Positions 1-11,198 of a stretch of DNA of 64,000 nt are shown here, piece by piece. The stretch comes from Daldinia sp. FL1419. Lineage: Eukaryota > Ascomycota > Sordariomycetes > Xylariales > Hypoxylaceae. Where the stretch lies: NCBI GenBank assembly GCA_025201765.1, contig MU623481.1:1-64000 (forward strand). Direction: 5' to 3'. How positions within the stretch are numbered: position 1 is the stretch's first letter; each line of letters opens with the position of its first letter. A program made the position numbers and the translations under genes. Under the pieces are notes generated by a model. The model was not told where the DNA came from. It searched no databases and saw only the letters and a program-made list of their open reading frames with translations.

Positions 1-3000
1 AATAAATATCTTTAATAATAATTAAATAATTTACTATAAAGATTTTAATATATTAAACTAAATCTTACTATAATAAAAATCTTTATATTTATTAATAAAT
101 TATTTATAAATAATAAAAACCTTAATTTTTAAATTAATTATAAAATCTTTATTATTAATAAAATTATAATAAATAAATTATTTATTATAACCAATAATTT
201 AATTCATTAAAACTTTATAAAATATAAATAAATTACCTAAAATATTTTAATAAATAAGATTTATATTATAATATATAATATAAATATAGTTATTATAATT
301 AAAATAATAATAATATTTATATTTAACAAACTCCAACTCCCCACAATATTTATAATTATATATATTAATTTATTCTTACTTTATAAATATTTTATTAAAT
401 TTAGAACAACAAAAAAAAAAAAATTAATAATTAATATCATATCACTCCAACAATCTTACAAACAACAAAAAATTAACAATATACAATGGATTTACAAACA
501 AAATAATCTAATTAATACAATAACAAAATCTAATACCAATAAAACCTTCACAACATTCATCAATACCAACCATCTTACATTAAAACTACAAAATTAAATT
601 AAACAAACCTAAACAATACAAACAATACCAACCACTTCCCTCAATTAATTCAACAATTCAAATAAACAAATAAATAAATATAATTTTTAAAAAAAAAAAA
701 ATTATTAAATAAAATTATATACTATTATATATTTTAAAATAATCAATTATTACATTTTCAAGCAAAACTCAAACTATTAATTTACAAACCTTCACTTTTC
801 ATTTATTAATAAATTTTCTTTAATCATCTTTATATATTTTTAATAATATTTTTATTAATAAAATATACCTAATTCCAAAATATCCTAAATTATTAATACT
901 AACTTCAACAACCACTAATTTACAATATTATAACATTATTCGTTCCACTAGAACATTAATCCAATATCTTTCAAAATACAGACTTATATTATCTCATAAA
1001 AAAATTATTAATCAATTTAATATAAATAAGAATAAAAGGAGGATTACAGAAAAAAACCAATCTTAACACATTTAAACACTTAAGATTATAACCCTAACTA
1101 ACACTCATTAACATCACATAACCTCACAAAAAAAGAAAAAATTACCAGTGTAAGAATATTGGTCATATGATTATAATGGTATAAACCTACTTTAATCTTA
1201 TATTTAATTCCATATATTTTAATTTCCAATTAAAATACATTCTTTTTAAAATATATCACTTTTTATTAAATTTATGAATACCTTCATTTTTATTATTGTA
1301 TATAATGGTACCTTGTCCATCCAACATTTATTGTTATAATAATATTTATATTTAATATAGAATATATTATCTTTGTAATTATTATTTTTTTTTAATTAGA
1401 AATTACTTTATTTTTTTTATTAAATTATGATTTTTAATTAATATTTAAAATCTATTAATTAATTCTTTAGTTTGGGTTATTGGTTCAAAAAGATCAAATT
1501 GGAATTTAGGTAATAATTAGTAAATATATTAAATTGTTATTATAAATTATTATTCTTTTTTAAATTTTAAATTAAATATTCTTTAATATAATAATAATTT
1601 ATTAATAAGATTTTTAAGAATTTAAATATTATTTTTCCCTTAATTCTGTTTTTTTACTTTAATATTTAAAAAAGTTATAATAATTTAATTATGGTAATAT
1701 TGAATTTTATTTTATTTAATATTGAAATATTATTTTATAATTAAATATATATTTATAAAGTATTAGTAATAAGGAACTTTATAAATAAAATATAATATTA
1801 CTCTTTTAAAAAGAATAAAGGAAAATAAAATATAAAATTATATCTATTATATCTTTCTTAAGTAACATATATTTAAAAAGAATTAAAATTTATTTTTAAA
1901 GATATTATATAATTTATTTATATAATTAAACTTTTTATTCCAAATTTTTTTAAAATAACCTATTATAATAGATGGATATATTTTATTAAGTATTTATTAA
2001 AGAAAAATTTTATAGAAAATTTAATAATAAATATTTCTAATTAATATAAAAACTTATTTAAATAAGTTACTTATAAACCTAAATAATTATATTATTAAGT
2101 AAAAAAAATTGTAACTTCTATTGGGTTAATTTTCTGCATCTAGTTGTGGAGGTGATCCTAAAAGTAAAAATGGATTAATTAATAGCAATCTAAAGGATCT
2201 AAATTTATTTCCTAGAAAAGGAGGGAGTTATTATTATCCTTATATAAAACTAATATTATAATTAAGGTTATTCTTTAATATTAGGTAAAATAAAAGAGAT
2301 CTTTATAAAATAGGAAGAAAAAGAAGGAATATAATATATATTAATTATTAATTATTTTAATTCTTTTGTTAAAGTAATAAATATTAAATATTTAATATCC
2401 CTTATTAATTAGTTAGGTATTAAAAGATTAATATTTTTTATTAATTAAATAAATATTAATAATTTAATATTTATTATTAAAAGGATAAATATTATTAAAT
2501 TAATATTTTTTATTAATTTTAATTAGTATATGATATATTAAAATAAAGTAAAAAAAATTATTATTATAATTAATATTATAAAAGAAGAATAGGTTATCTT
2601 CTATAAAAAATAATTAATATATATTATAATTAAATAATAAATATATTAAAAGGGGTAATATTAAAATTAAGGATATAATTTGAATATAAAATCTAATTTA
2701 TAAGTATTATTAGGTTAAAAATTCTTAATTATTACTATATTAATATTCTTAAATTTATAAAGTAAATAAAATTAAAGTAAATTATTCCCTTATTAATTTT
2801 ATAAATTAAAATTTTCTATATTGTTATTATTGGCCATTTTAGTCTAACTTTTTTAAATTTTTTGTAATTCTACAGAAATAATTTATTTTTAATTAAAAAA
2901 GATTTAAGAATTATAAAGAAATTAATATTATTCTTTCCTATATATATACCTCTTTTTATTAATATTATTTTTAATATTAATTATATTTACTTTGGTAATT

Positions 3001-3780
3001 TTATAAAATTTATATTTAAAAAACCTTTAAAATATTCTTTAAATTTATCTAATGCTTTATTAGTTATTTAAATATAAATTTAATTTTAATTAATTTTTTT
3101 TTAATTAATTAAAATATATAATACTTAGGTTATTTTTTATTATATTATAATATTTTTGAGATTTATTATTTCAAATTTTATTGAATTATAGTTAAATTAT
3201 TATATTAATATAGGTTATTTGGGGATATATTTAAATAATCTTTTTAATTTATTTATGTTTTTCTAATTAAAAAAGATTTTATTATCAGAGGATTGGCCTT
3301 AAATCAAACTCTCTAGTTGCTTTTCTTATAACATTATAAGGTAAAGAAATAATAAATTTTAATTATAATAAAATAATAAGAATTTAAAAAAAGATTTTTA
3401 TAATAGTATAAAATAATAATAATCTATTATAAAAAAGGGATTTAATAAAAAATAAAGTATTATTATTATTTATATTGTTATAATAAGGTTTTTTAAATTA
3501 TTATAACAATAATTCTTCCTTATTAATCTATATTATTATATTTAAGTAATATTAATTAATATTAAATTAAATATATATATAAAAGAAATAATAATAAAAA
3601 TAAATAATAAATAAAATAATATAATAAAATTTATATATTTATAAATCCTAAAGAGGAGAATTATCTATTCTAAGTTTAATGGGTTTAGAACCCTTATATA
3701 TACAATATGTTAATTATGTAATACCTCCTTTGTTTGCTACAGGGGTCCACAATGCCTGGTAGCATATAACCATCAATATA
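1..3780. repeat. AT-rich, RIP-degraded repeat relics (gene-free)
   Basis: This block is overwhelmingly A+T and has no credible coding sequence. Roughly 1-1140 is strongly depleted of G on the plus strand while keeping C, whereas much of 1140-3700 keeps G and is poor in C. Such one-strand loss is what repeat-induced point mutation (C to T) leaves behind. A small patch of ordinary composition (about 3725-3775) interrupts it. The original repeat families cannot be named. The sequence up to about 3780 does not align by eye with the right-hand element, so it is a different relic or the interrupted remainder of the left copy. Confidence 0.8.
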
Positions 3781-5389
3781 TATAATATATTTTTAAAAAT
3801 GTGGTACACTATACAATTAAAAAATGGGTAAAAATATTATTAAAAATTACTAAAATATTATTTACAAATAACAAAAAATATGTAATTAATAATCGTACAA
3901 CGTTGAATAAGGATTTACCTAATCCAAACCCCCTTTCGTACAACCCTCCTATCAACAACAAAATTAATAATAACCCTAAAAAAGTTAAAAATGACTTAAA
4001 AACTAACAAAATTACCCGTAAAATCACTGAAAAGCCTTAACACCCAATTTTCAATATAAATACATAACCTAATACTCACAATGGCTTTATTTTAGCCTAA
4101 AAATTGGTAATATATGCCTAAACAGAAGATCTATTTTAAATTATATAGGATTTATTAAAAGAATAATTCCATCGTTAAATTTATAAATTAAATACCCTAT
4201 TATTATTATATAAATAAAATCTTTTAAAAATTTTAATTTAATTATATAAAATTTAAGTATTTAGAATGTACCTCTTGCTTATACACATTTATAATATATT
4301 TTAATTTAATACCAAAAAATATCACAAGAATTTTAACTAATCAGAAACCTCCAAAATAAATTTAAAATTTTTTGTTGACCTACTATTTATCCAATTAGGA
4401 AAGTGGTGTATATATAGGTATTTTTAAATTGCCATTTATTTTAAAATTCTTTAAAATTTAATTGATTTTTTATATATTTTTTTAAAACGTTTTTATTAAT
4501 ATTTTTTTTTTTTTTTAATCCTAATAAATTACCTAATTAAATATTATTTCTTTTAATAGCTTCAATTCGTTCAATATACTATATTGTACATACGTAATTA
4601 TAATATTATAACCACCAATAAAATCAAAGCCATATATAAGTATTTGAAATAATATATTAGGTATTATTATTATAAATTAAATATATTGTATAATTTAATA
4701 TATAATATATATGCCAAATATAAGGTTATGTACAAATTAGGCTTTTAAAAAGTCAAGTTTTAAAATCTTGTCAAATATTGTATTGTAAGAATTTTTTATT
4801 ATATATTATATTGTATTTTACCTAAGGTTATGAAATAAATTTAACTTCAATTTAAATTTGCGTTTAAGGATTATAAAATTTATTTTAAGAAGGATATTCT
4901 GAAATTTCTTTATAAATATCTATTTATAAAATAGTGGGATCTACCCTGTAAGTACATGTTATACAATTTGATATTAAGTGATTAAAAAGGTATAAATCCA
5001 AGTTGACCGTAGGTTCTTAAATTAGATAATATTGGTTGCCATTGGTGATTATATTTCAATAACGATTTAAATTTTATTAACAAAAAGGTGAAAGATATTG
5101 AGATCTTAAATCCTAAGGTGTTTCAAGGGCGAAAATGCAGGTTAACTCATCCAAATGATTTACCCCTTAAATTAATATAATATAAATTAAATAAAATTAA
5201 TATTATAAATTTTAAAAGGTATAATTTAAAAACAGCCTCAAAGCCTCAAAATTAGTTTTTAAGATTAATTAATTATAATCTTAATCATATATCCTCTCAT
5301 AATAAACCTCCTTTACCCCCTACTTAATACCAATAAAGCTGTAAAACTAAAATTAAAAAGGCTAAAGAAAAAAATATTATAATTGCCGA

Positions 5390-5490
5390 TATAATAGAAC
5401 TATTATTTATTTATTTATTTATTACTACCCCGATTTACCTAGAATATATTACAGGTATCCGGTCCATCTCTTGGTATAATAGAACTATTA
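5390..5490 (-). mobile_element. 69-bp retroposed fragment with 16-bp target-site duplication
   Basis: A 16-bp direct repeat, TATAATAGAACTATTA, occurs at 5390-5405 and 5475-5490 and brackets 69 bp. On the minus strand the insert ends in a (TAAA)n-like tail, as expected for target-primed reverse transcription of a 5'-truncated non-LTR element or SINE. The right-hand copy of the host element holds one uninterrupted, transition-altered version of the target near 59830-59848, which serves as an empty site. The insert keeps several G and C residues and is much less AT-mutated than its host, so it probably arrived after the main mutation phase or was too short to be mutated. Confidence 0.75.
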
Positions 5491-5914
5491 AAAAGGTAAT
5501 AAAATTAAATAAAATTAATATTGGAACATTTGTCAATACTAATATTATTATTTATATTATTATTATAATTATACATAATACCCTCAACACCAACACTTAT
5601 GGCAATAAGGCCTAATATAATCCTTCTTAATATATATAGGTTATAAGGCATATAAAATCAATTTTAAAATTAATTCCAAAGCATATAACACCCTTCCTAG
5701 CTTAAATTTCAAATATTTGTGGTACCTTCGCAGCACCAAAATTAATGGCCTAATTAATCTAATCAATCTAACCAATCAAATATACATAATTAGAATTTAT
5801 ATTACTATAATAATTAAATAAATATATGGTTAAAAGGAATAACTGGAAGGTTATTTAAATTTTTATAAAATAATTAAATTAATTAAATTTATTATATTAT
5901 TTTAAATATTAAAT

Positions 5915-6064
5915 ATATAATATATAACCAGGTAATATTCTATTTTAATTAAAGATTAAATTAAATCCTTTACAAATTAAATATATATGTATTAGGTTAC
6001 TATCTTATGTGGAAAAGTGGATGGATTAGTATTTTATGAGATTTTACCTAGTATTTTAAAGATA
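5915..6064 (-). repeat. Terminal repeat of left element copy
   Basis: About 150 bp ending in CCTAGTATTTTAAAGATA. It matches the right terminus of the full-length copy (62881-63025) directly and the left terminus (59257-59406) in inverse orientation. It marks the inner border between the AT-rich block and the gene island. The flank after 6064 has normal composition. Confidence 0.8.
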
Positions 6065-7196
6065 CTGCAAATAGAATTATTTTATAATCGACCAGAAATT
6101 CCAGGTTTATATTGCTCTTCAAGGATATACCCTCGACTAAGCGAGGTATGTTGGCTCCTAAATCGGTCTTTCCTACACCTTATCCTACTTGTTCTATCTG
6201 CACATTATTTCACGATCTGAAGCGACATAAACCTTCGTGTGGGGGACACCCTTGGCTCTTACTAATGAAAGCAGAAATATGGCTCAAGACTTTACCAAAT
6301 CTAAAGACTAGAAGTGAGGGGGAAAGGGGAGGTCCACAGTTGTTTTCTAAAAGAAGGTGATTGATTGGTATTTGCGGGAATACTACGAAATTTTCTTTGT
6401 CCTAGATTAGCCATTTGTGATGTTAAGGAAGAAAATCTATATCCCACTTTTTGATAGATCCGGGGTCAGCCCAATTGGAGAAGTAGGATTCAGCAGTATC
6501 TTCATCATAGGTAGATAACATCGATTATATACTTACGTATTAATTCTCTTATAGGATCTACACTTCTTTCATCACCACTAGAGAAACACCACGCCAACGT
6601 GATGGACGATCAGCCCTATTAAGATATGGGTGCCAATAATTAAGTAGTACAAAATTCCGAAGACCCACTCTAGTAGCAATCATTAATATGCTTCATAGTC
6701 CGTAGACCGGCAAGAATCGGCGATGGTATGCATGGGGAGAGGTAAATATCTCTGCAGATATCTAGACCTAAAGCCGATTCTTAGTTGCATACGGTTAGTA
6801 TGACGACACTACCCGAGAGCTACCCCGCTTCACGATGAGTATAAAGATGTAGAGGGAGAATCTCCCAAAGGGGTGTTTCTCTTTTCATTTCATACTCATC
6901 CAACTCCTGTCAACCTACAGAGATATTAGCTATTCTAGCACACGTACGCCTCGTAGTAGAGACCAAATCCCTGTTGTTCTTCAACCAAGGACGTATACTA
7001 ATCATTAACCTTGACCAGAACCGATACTCGGTACGCGTCGAAATGGCGACCCCGCCAGAGGACATGACCTCAGATGGGTTATCCAGCATAAGTTCAAATG
7101 ACTGACTGCACTTGATCAAAACAAACCCCTCATCATTAGGTAAAGGATCTGAGATGAGCCATGAGCCGGTGTTCGGGACTCCGCGTCCTGTCTATA
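6065..7196. other. Intergenic region, element border to THI4 leader
   Basis: Normal-composition DNA between the left element and the THI4 leader. Short frames occur (for example plus 6112-6360 and minus 6910-7119), but they have no recognisable domain and no supporting splice or start context. The minus-strand frame at 6910-7119 has a plausible protein-like composition and could be a gene remnant. The THI4 promoter should lie in the last few hundred bases. Confidence 0.5.
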
Positions 7197-7346
7197 AGTG
7201 CATCCAACCATACCCATCCGGAAATCACCTTTTCCGTGTAAAGGGTATGGAGATGCGCCGAGGACGGGGCAAAACGCGGAGCTCGTTCTGAGATTATACG
7301 GCCGAAAACTTGATCTGGATAATACCAGCGAAAGGATCATGCTCTT
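7197..7346 (+). promoter_or_regulatory. TPP riboswitch (thiamin pyrophosphate), THI4 leader
   Basis: The two conserved halves of the TPP aptamer are present: CTGAGA at 7288-7293, and TGATCTGGATAATACCAGCG at 7311-7330 followed by AAAGGATCATGC. A possible closing stem P1 pairs 7197-7204 (AAGTGCAT) with 7339-7346 (ATGCTCTT), with one U-U mismatch. CTGG and CCAG around the ATAATA loop form P5. In filamentous fungi this aptamer sits in a 5'UTR intron and controls alternative splicing in response to TPP. A branch-like ACTAAC and acceptor TAG end at 7390, 28 bases before the THI4 ATG, and possible donors GTGTAA/GTAAAG lie at 7236-7243. The exact splice pattern is inferred. Confidence 0.92.
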
Positions 7347-7418
7347 GATGTTTCCCCCTTTTACCCCCGTGAGCGACAACTAACAAATAGTAGAAAACTT
7401 GCCTAAACAATAAACAAA

Positions 7419-8506
7419 ATGGCACCATCCGCTGTCGAAGTCGTAGAACCTACCACTCTTCCCCACAAGGGTGGCATCCCCATTGGCAATGGTAAAATCA
7501 ACACCAATGGAGCTGTTCAGGCCCTCGATGGGAAGTGGAACGAGTTCTCTTTCGAGCCTATTAGGGAGTCGCAGGTGGCTCGTGCCATGTACAGTCGATA
7601 CTTCAAGGACCTCGACACCTACGCCGAGTCTGACATTGTCATCGTCGGCGCTGGCTCGTGTGGTCTCAGCACTGCTTACACCCTTGCCAAGGCTCGCCCC
7701 GACCTAAAGATTGCCATCATCGAGGCTAGCGTCTCTCCTGGTGTGCCCACTCCATACAATAGCACCCCACCGAACAATGATGTTAACTTCTAGCGTTAGG
7801 TGGTGGTGCTTGGCTCGGTGGCCAGCTATTCAGCGCCATGGTTATGCGCAAGCCGGCTGACAAGTTCTTGACCGACCTCGGCGTTCCCTTTGAGGATGAG
7901 GGAGCTTACGTCGTAGTCAAGCACGCCGCTCTCTTCACATCGACTCTTCTGTCCAAGGTTTTGGCTTTCCCCAATGTAAAGCTATTCAACGCCACCTCCG
8001 TCGAGGATCTCATCACCCGTCGTGATGAGTCTGGCAACATCCGAATTGCTGGTGTTGTCACCAACTGGACCCTGGTCTCAATGCACCACGACGACCAATC
8101 TTGCATGGACCCTAGTACCATTAACGCGCCTGTCATCATCAGCACTACTGGCCACGACGGTCCGTTTGGTGCCTTCAGCGTCAAGCGACTAGTGAGCATG
8201 CAGGCCATCGAGAAGCTCGGCGGTATGCGCGGACTAGACATGAACACCGCCGAAGATGCTATCGTCAAGGGTACCCGAGAAATCGTGCCCGGATTGATTG
8301 TAGGCGGCATGGAACTCAGCGAGGTTGACGGAGCTAACCGTATGGGCCCGACCTTCGGGTAAGTAATATATATATATACAAGCCTTGGAAGCGAATGAAG
8401 GGACATATGCTAATTGGTATGCAGTGCCATGGCTCTATCTGGTGTGAAAGCGGCAGAGGAAGCCATGAAGGTGTTTGAGCAACGCCAGAAGGAGAATGCG
8501 TTCTAA
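7419..8506 (+). CDS. thi4: Thiamine thiazole synthase (THI4)
   Basis: Makes the thiazole moiety of thiamin from NAD, glycine and a sulfur taken from its own cysteine; it is a single-turnover suicide enzyme. Exons read as 7419-7740, 7800-8358 and 8425-8506 (introns of 59 and 66 nt), giving 320 residues, the usual fungal length. The dinucleotide-binding motif GAGSCG is at residues 77-82. The first junction restores the conserved SPGGGAW stretch. The sulfur-donor cysteine is Cys209 in DDQSCMDP, and the HDGPFGAF and GGMELSE family motifs follow. The ATG is the first in frame after the leader acceptor at 7390. The riboswitch directly upstream indicates repression by TPP. There is no sign of damage. 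Confidence 0.97.
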
Positions 8507-9018
8507 ATTCTTGACTCTACCATAGGAGGGTAGACGCCAGGGGGTTTATACGCGCCCAGTATTCGTATATCATGGTTGTCGTTCTGGAGGTACAGATCTT
8601 TCTCTAGATACGAGACGAGCATACATGACTCGCAGAACACATTCATTAATAGGCACATATATCAAATTACAAGTATGATTTATTAGTGCGTGTTTATCGT
8701 GAGGATTGACTTGAAGCGCTTGTGATGAAATGGCAGGAATGGAAGGGAAAACAGTAGCAGCCATTTTCTTACCTATTGGCGCGTAGGGGGTACTATGTAC
8801 CTGTGTACATAGGTACTTATTCCGAGTGCCTGTGCGGAGTAATTCCGGAATAAATTTTCGATCCACTTCCACATGTGGACTTGGTTTTCTTTTTTTTTTT
8901 CGTTCTTTTTTTTTTTATATAAAAGCTCCAAGCTCGCAGATTTTCTTGAACAACTTTCCACAAAACATCAAACCGCAAATTTTTTTCACTGAATGCCTGT
9001 GAAAGATGATGCGTCGCA
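8507..9018. other. Intergenic: THI4 3' region and phosphatase promoter
   Basis: No gene seen. Contains a long pyrimidine/T-rich run at about 8886-8925, a common feature of fungal core promoters, about 100 bases before the next ATG. Confidence 0.5.
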
Positions 9019-9945
9019 ATGCGCATTTTGCTGATCAGGCATGGCGAATCCGTTGATAATGTAGCTGGCCTCTAGTAAGATACCTATATATCCGTTCTAG
9101 CATCTAAACACCAAAAGCTAACCCTTCTTTCCAGTGCAGGCTCTCGCGATTCGCCCTTAACAAGTCATGGTGTTTTACAAACAAAAAGATTGGGTGCTTA
9201 CCTCGCCCAGTCTTGCGACCCTGTAGCCCCAATCAAGCATATATTCACCTCCAATCTTCGAAGAGCCTATGAGACAGCCGATGCCATCTCTAAAGCCCTC
9301 GTTGATATTCGTAACTCCGACGCCCATGCTCGTCTCGAAGTCGTACAGCTACCTGAGCTACGAAAGAAGGACTACGGGTCTTCTGAAGGCAAGAAATACA
9401 GAAATGCCAACAATCTAGTTCAGCCGGACTCTGAAACCCGTGAATCTATGAGAATAAGAGTCAATCGGTTCCTAGATTCTCACATGACTCCAATCGTCGA
9501 TACACAAGTGTCCGAGGAGATCACTATTGCTATAGTAGCGCATGGAATCATCCTTGGTGTCCTTCTAAAGGCGTTGCTTGAGCGTTTCCCTCGTCCAGCA
9601 AGTTCTACGAAGCAAAGCAGGAGTCCTGGCATATCGCTTGAATCTGCATCATGGAGTAATACTGGCATACTCCAGGCCAAGCTTGAACTGGCCAATGGTG
9701 TGTTAAAATCGGATCGTCCAGTTGAAGCTGCATCTTCTACTAGTGCCCCAGTGGCAGAAGAGTCTTCGGATTCGCATAAACGGTTGATGTGTCTAACCGT
9801 TGAATTCACCAACAATATTGACCATCTCGAAGGCCTGAAAAAGACCAAGGGTGGTATTGGTAGTGCTAAATTCGATTCCCGCCAAAGGACCATGGACTCA
9901 TTCTTTGGCCCATCCTCGAAAAAGCGTAAAATCCAAGATTCGTAG
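9019..9945 (+). CDS. Histidine phosphatase (PGAM-like) with C-terminal PIP box
   Basis: Exons 9019-9074 and 9135-9945 (60-nt intron) give 288 residues. The start at 9019 is chosen because it opens MRILLIRHGES, the catalytic RHG motif (His8), with an in-frame stop just upstream. The second catalytic histidine is His155 in IVAHG. This is the histidine acid phosphatase / phosphoglycerate mutase superfamily, where RHG histidine is transiently phosphorylated; the substrate is unknown. After the domain comes a Ser-rich linker and a tail with QRTMDSFF (269-276), an exact match to the PCNA-interacting consensus Qxx(M/L/I)xxFF, followed by basic KKRK (281-284), a possible nuclear signal. It is convergent with the ATL repair gene 341 bp away. 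A role at replication forks is inference only. Confidence 0.9.
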
Positions 9946-10286
9946 CCTCCCAGTTCCAATAAGTCTGGTCCAAACCCAACCCGGCCTATTATCCCACCAT
10001 GGTAAGTTTATTCCCTCTTCTTTAACATTATCCTTATATGATGAAAGCACATAATTCACAGACCTGTTCTGAATTACATGTGGAATCACTTATGTCCAAC
10101 CGCTATCTGATATACATCAACTTAGCCTTTATCTTCTGTATTCTTTTGGGGAATTTCTGCTAATTTGACATCTAGTCTAGATCTGCTGTTTAGTAGGCGA
10201 GAGGAAACGCTACCTTAGTACATGGCGCCGCCATGAAGTTCCAACTAGCTGCCGTCGTTCCAGCTACAGAAATTTTGCCGTAACTC
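9946..10286. other. Convergent 3' intergenic spacer
   Basis: Spacer between the stop codons of the phosphatase (plus) and the ATL gene (minus). No further gene seen; it should hold both polyadenylation regions. Confidence 0.5.
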
Positions 10287-10795
10287 TTAGCTTGATTCTT
10301 CGTCCTCTTCCACTTCTGAAGGTAATTCATTCGGGAACCATCCGCACTCGGAAAAGTCCACCATAAGCTCACCAAGGGCGCCGGTAGTAATCGTGACACC
10401 TTCATTCCGTAGAGCAGTCGCCTGGTTTCGTGCCCCTGAAGGTTGTGACCTGTATGCCTATCAGTATTTGTACCATCTCCTGGAAGTCAAGCAATATACC
10501 TAGGCGAGATCATGCCCTTGGAATTAATAACTCTTTGCCATGGAACATTGTCATGGTTGAAGCGGGAGTTTGCATCTTGGGGAAGATGCTTGAGACAGAT
10601 GCCGACTTGACGTGGTCGTTCGGCTATAGATTCAGTTACTATATTTTCATAAATACAAACTCAGTCAAAACATGTCATACGAGTTCCGATTAGCTTCGCG
10701 ATATGTCCGTAGGTTGTGACCTTTCCGTAGGGGATTCTCTGCACAGCGGTGTATACAACGTGAAAGAAAGCCTCAGCTTCTTCCGATCTAACCAT
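10287..10795 (-). CDS. atl1: Alkyltransferase-like protein (ATL, Atl1 family)
   Basis: Assembled from three exons on the minus strand: 10795-10681, 10623-10500 and 10449-10287 (introns 57 and 50 nt), giving 133 residues. The protein has the O6-alkylguanine-DNA alkyltransferase fold signatures: RIPYGKVTTYGHIAKLIG near the N-terminus, RPRQVGICLKHLP, then NVPWQRVINSKGMISPR. The catalytic Cys of true alkyltransferases (PCHR) is Trp67 here (PWQR), which defines the ATL family. ATL proteins bind O6-alkylguanine, flip and bend the DNA and hand the lesion to nucleotide excision repair. ECGWFPNEL near the end and a short acidic tail also fit. Each exon is too short to stand out as an open frame, so the gene is easily missed. 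Confidence 0.93.
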
Positions 10796-11198
10796 TGTTA
10801 TTTTTATTACTACTGGAGGCTGTTTCAGATTCAATGGGATATTGGCAAAGATAGGAGGTCGTGGGATGGTGAAGGATTACGTAGCAGCCCTTTTCAATCT
10901 TGTGAGAGTTTTAGGTTACAAATCTGGACGAAGGCATCAAGCATGGAATCGATACAAGGGCGTTATGCACGGACCAGCCAATCGTATCATTTTCAGGCCG
11001 ACTTACACGTACAGTGCCGTCCGTACGGTACGCATTCTGCTAAGCCATGAGGGAACCTTAAGAATATTAGGAGGTAGAAACCTACGGGGAATGTTCAAGT
11101 CTTGTCATGATGCTCGTAATTCTCAACTCTAACCATGAAACCTTTTCTACAGCCTTGACAATCTGATTTTGCGCGACCTGTTATATCCTAACTTTGAC
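10796..11198. other. Intergenic between ATL and BTB gene
   Basis: Holds the ATL promoter and the 3' region of the BTB gene. A plus-strand frame at 10842-11132 exists but resembles no known family and overlaps the ATL upstream region, so it is not called. Confidence 0.45.

Larger units (their letters stand above)
3780..6064 (-). mobile_element. Partial RIP-degraded TIR element (left copy, inverted to the right copy)
   Basis: Read as its reverse complement, this segment aligns by eye with 59257 to about 61475. Anchors include the terminal repeat (5915-6064), the segment around 5694-5830 against 59480-59640, that around 4860-5010 against 60220-60350, and that around 4260-4530 against 60700-60990. 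Most visible differences are C/T or G/A transitions. Homology fades at about 3780, so the copy is truncated or interrupted. No transposase frame survives, so the family is unknown. Long AT-rich frames near 3801-4040 on both strands are by-products of composition. Confidence 0.8.

Noticed and set aside
3801..4040. Overlapping 70-80 codon frames on both strands inside the AT-rich block
   Set aside because: Low-complexity Asn/Lys or Leu/Phe strings caused by composition, lying within a mutated repeat.
9190..9945. Starting the phosphatase at 9190
   Set aside because: The codon is TTG in mid-domain; a spliced first exon from 9019 supplies the RHG catalytic motif.
10842..11132. 96-codon plus-strand frame upstream of ATL
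   Set aside because: No known family, no domain, and it overlaps the expected ATL promoter; not supported without transcripts.
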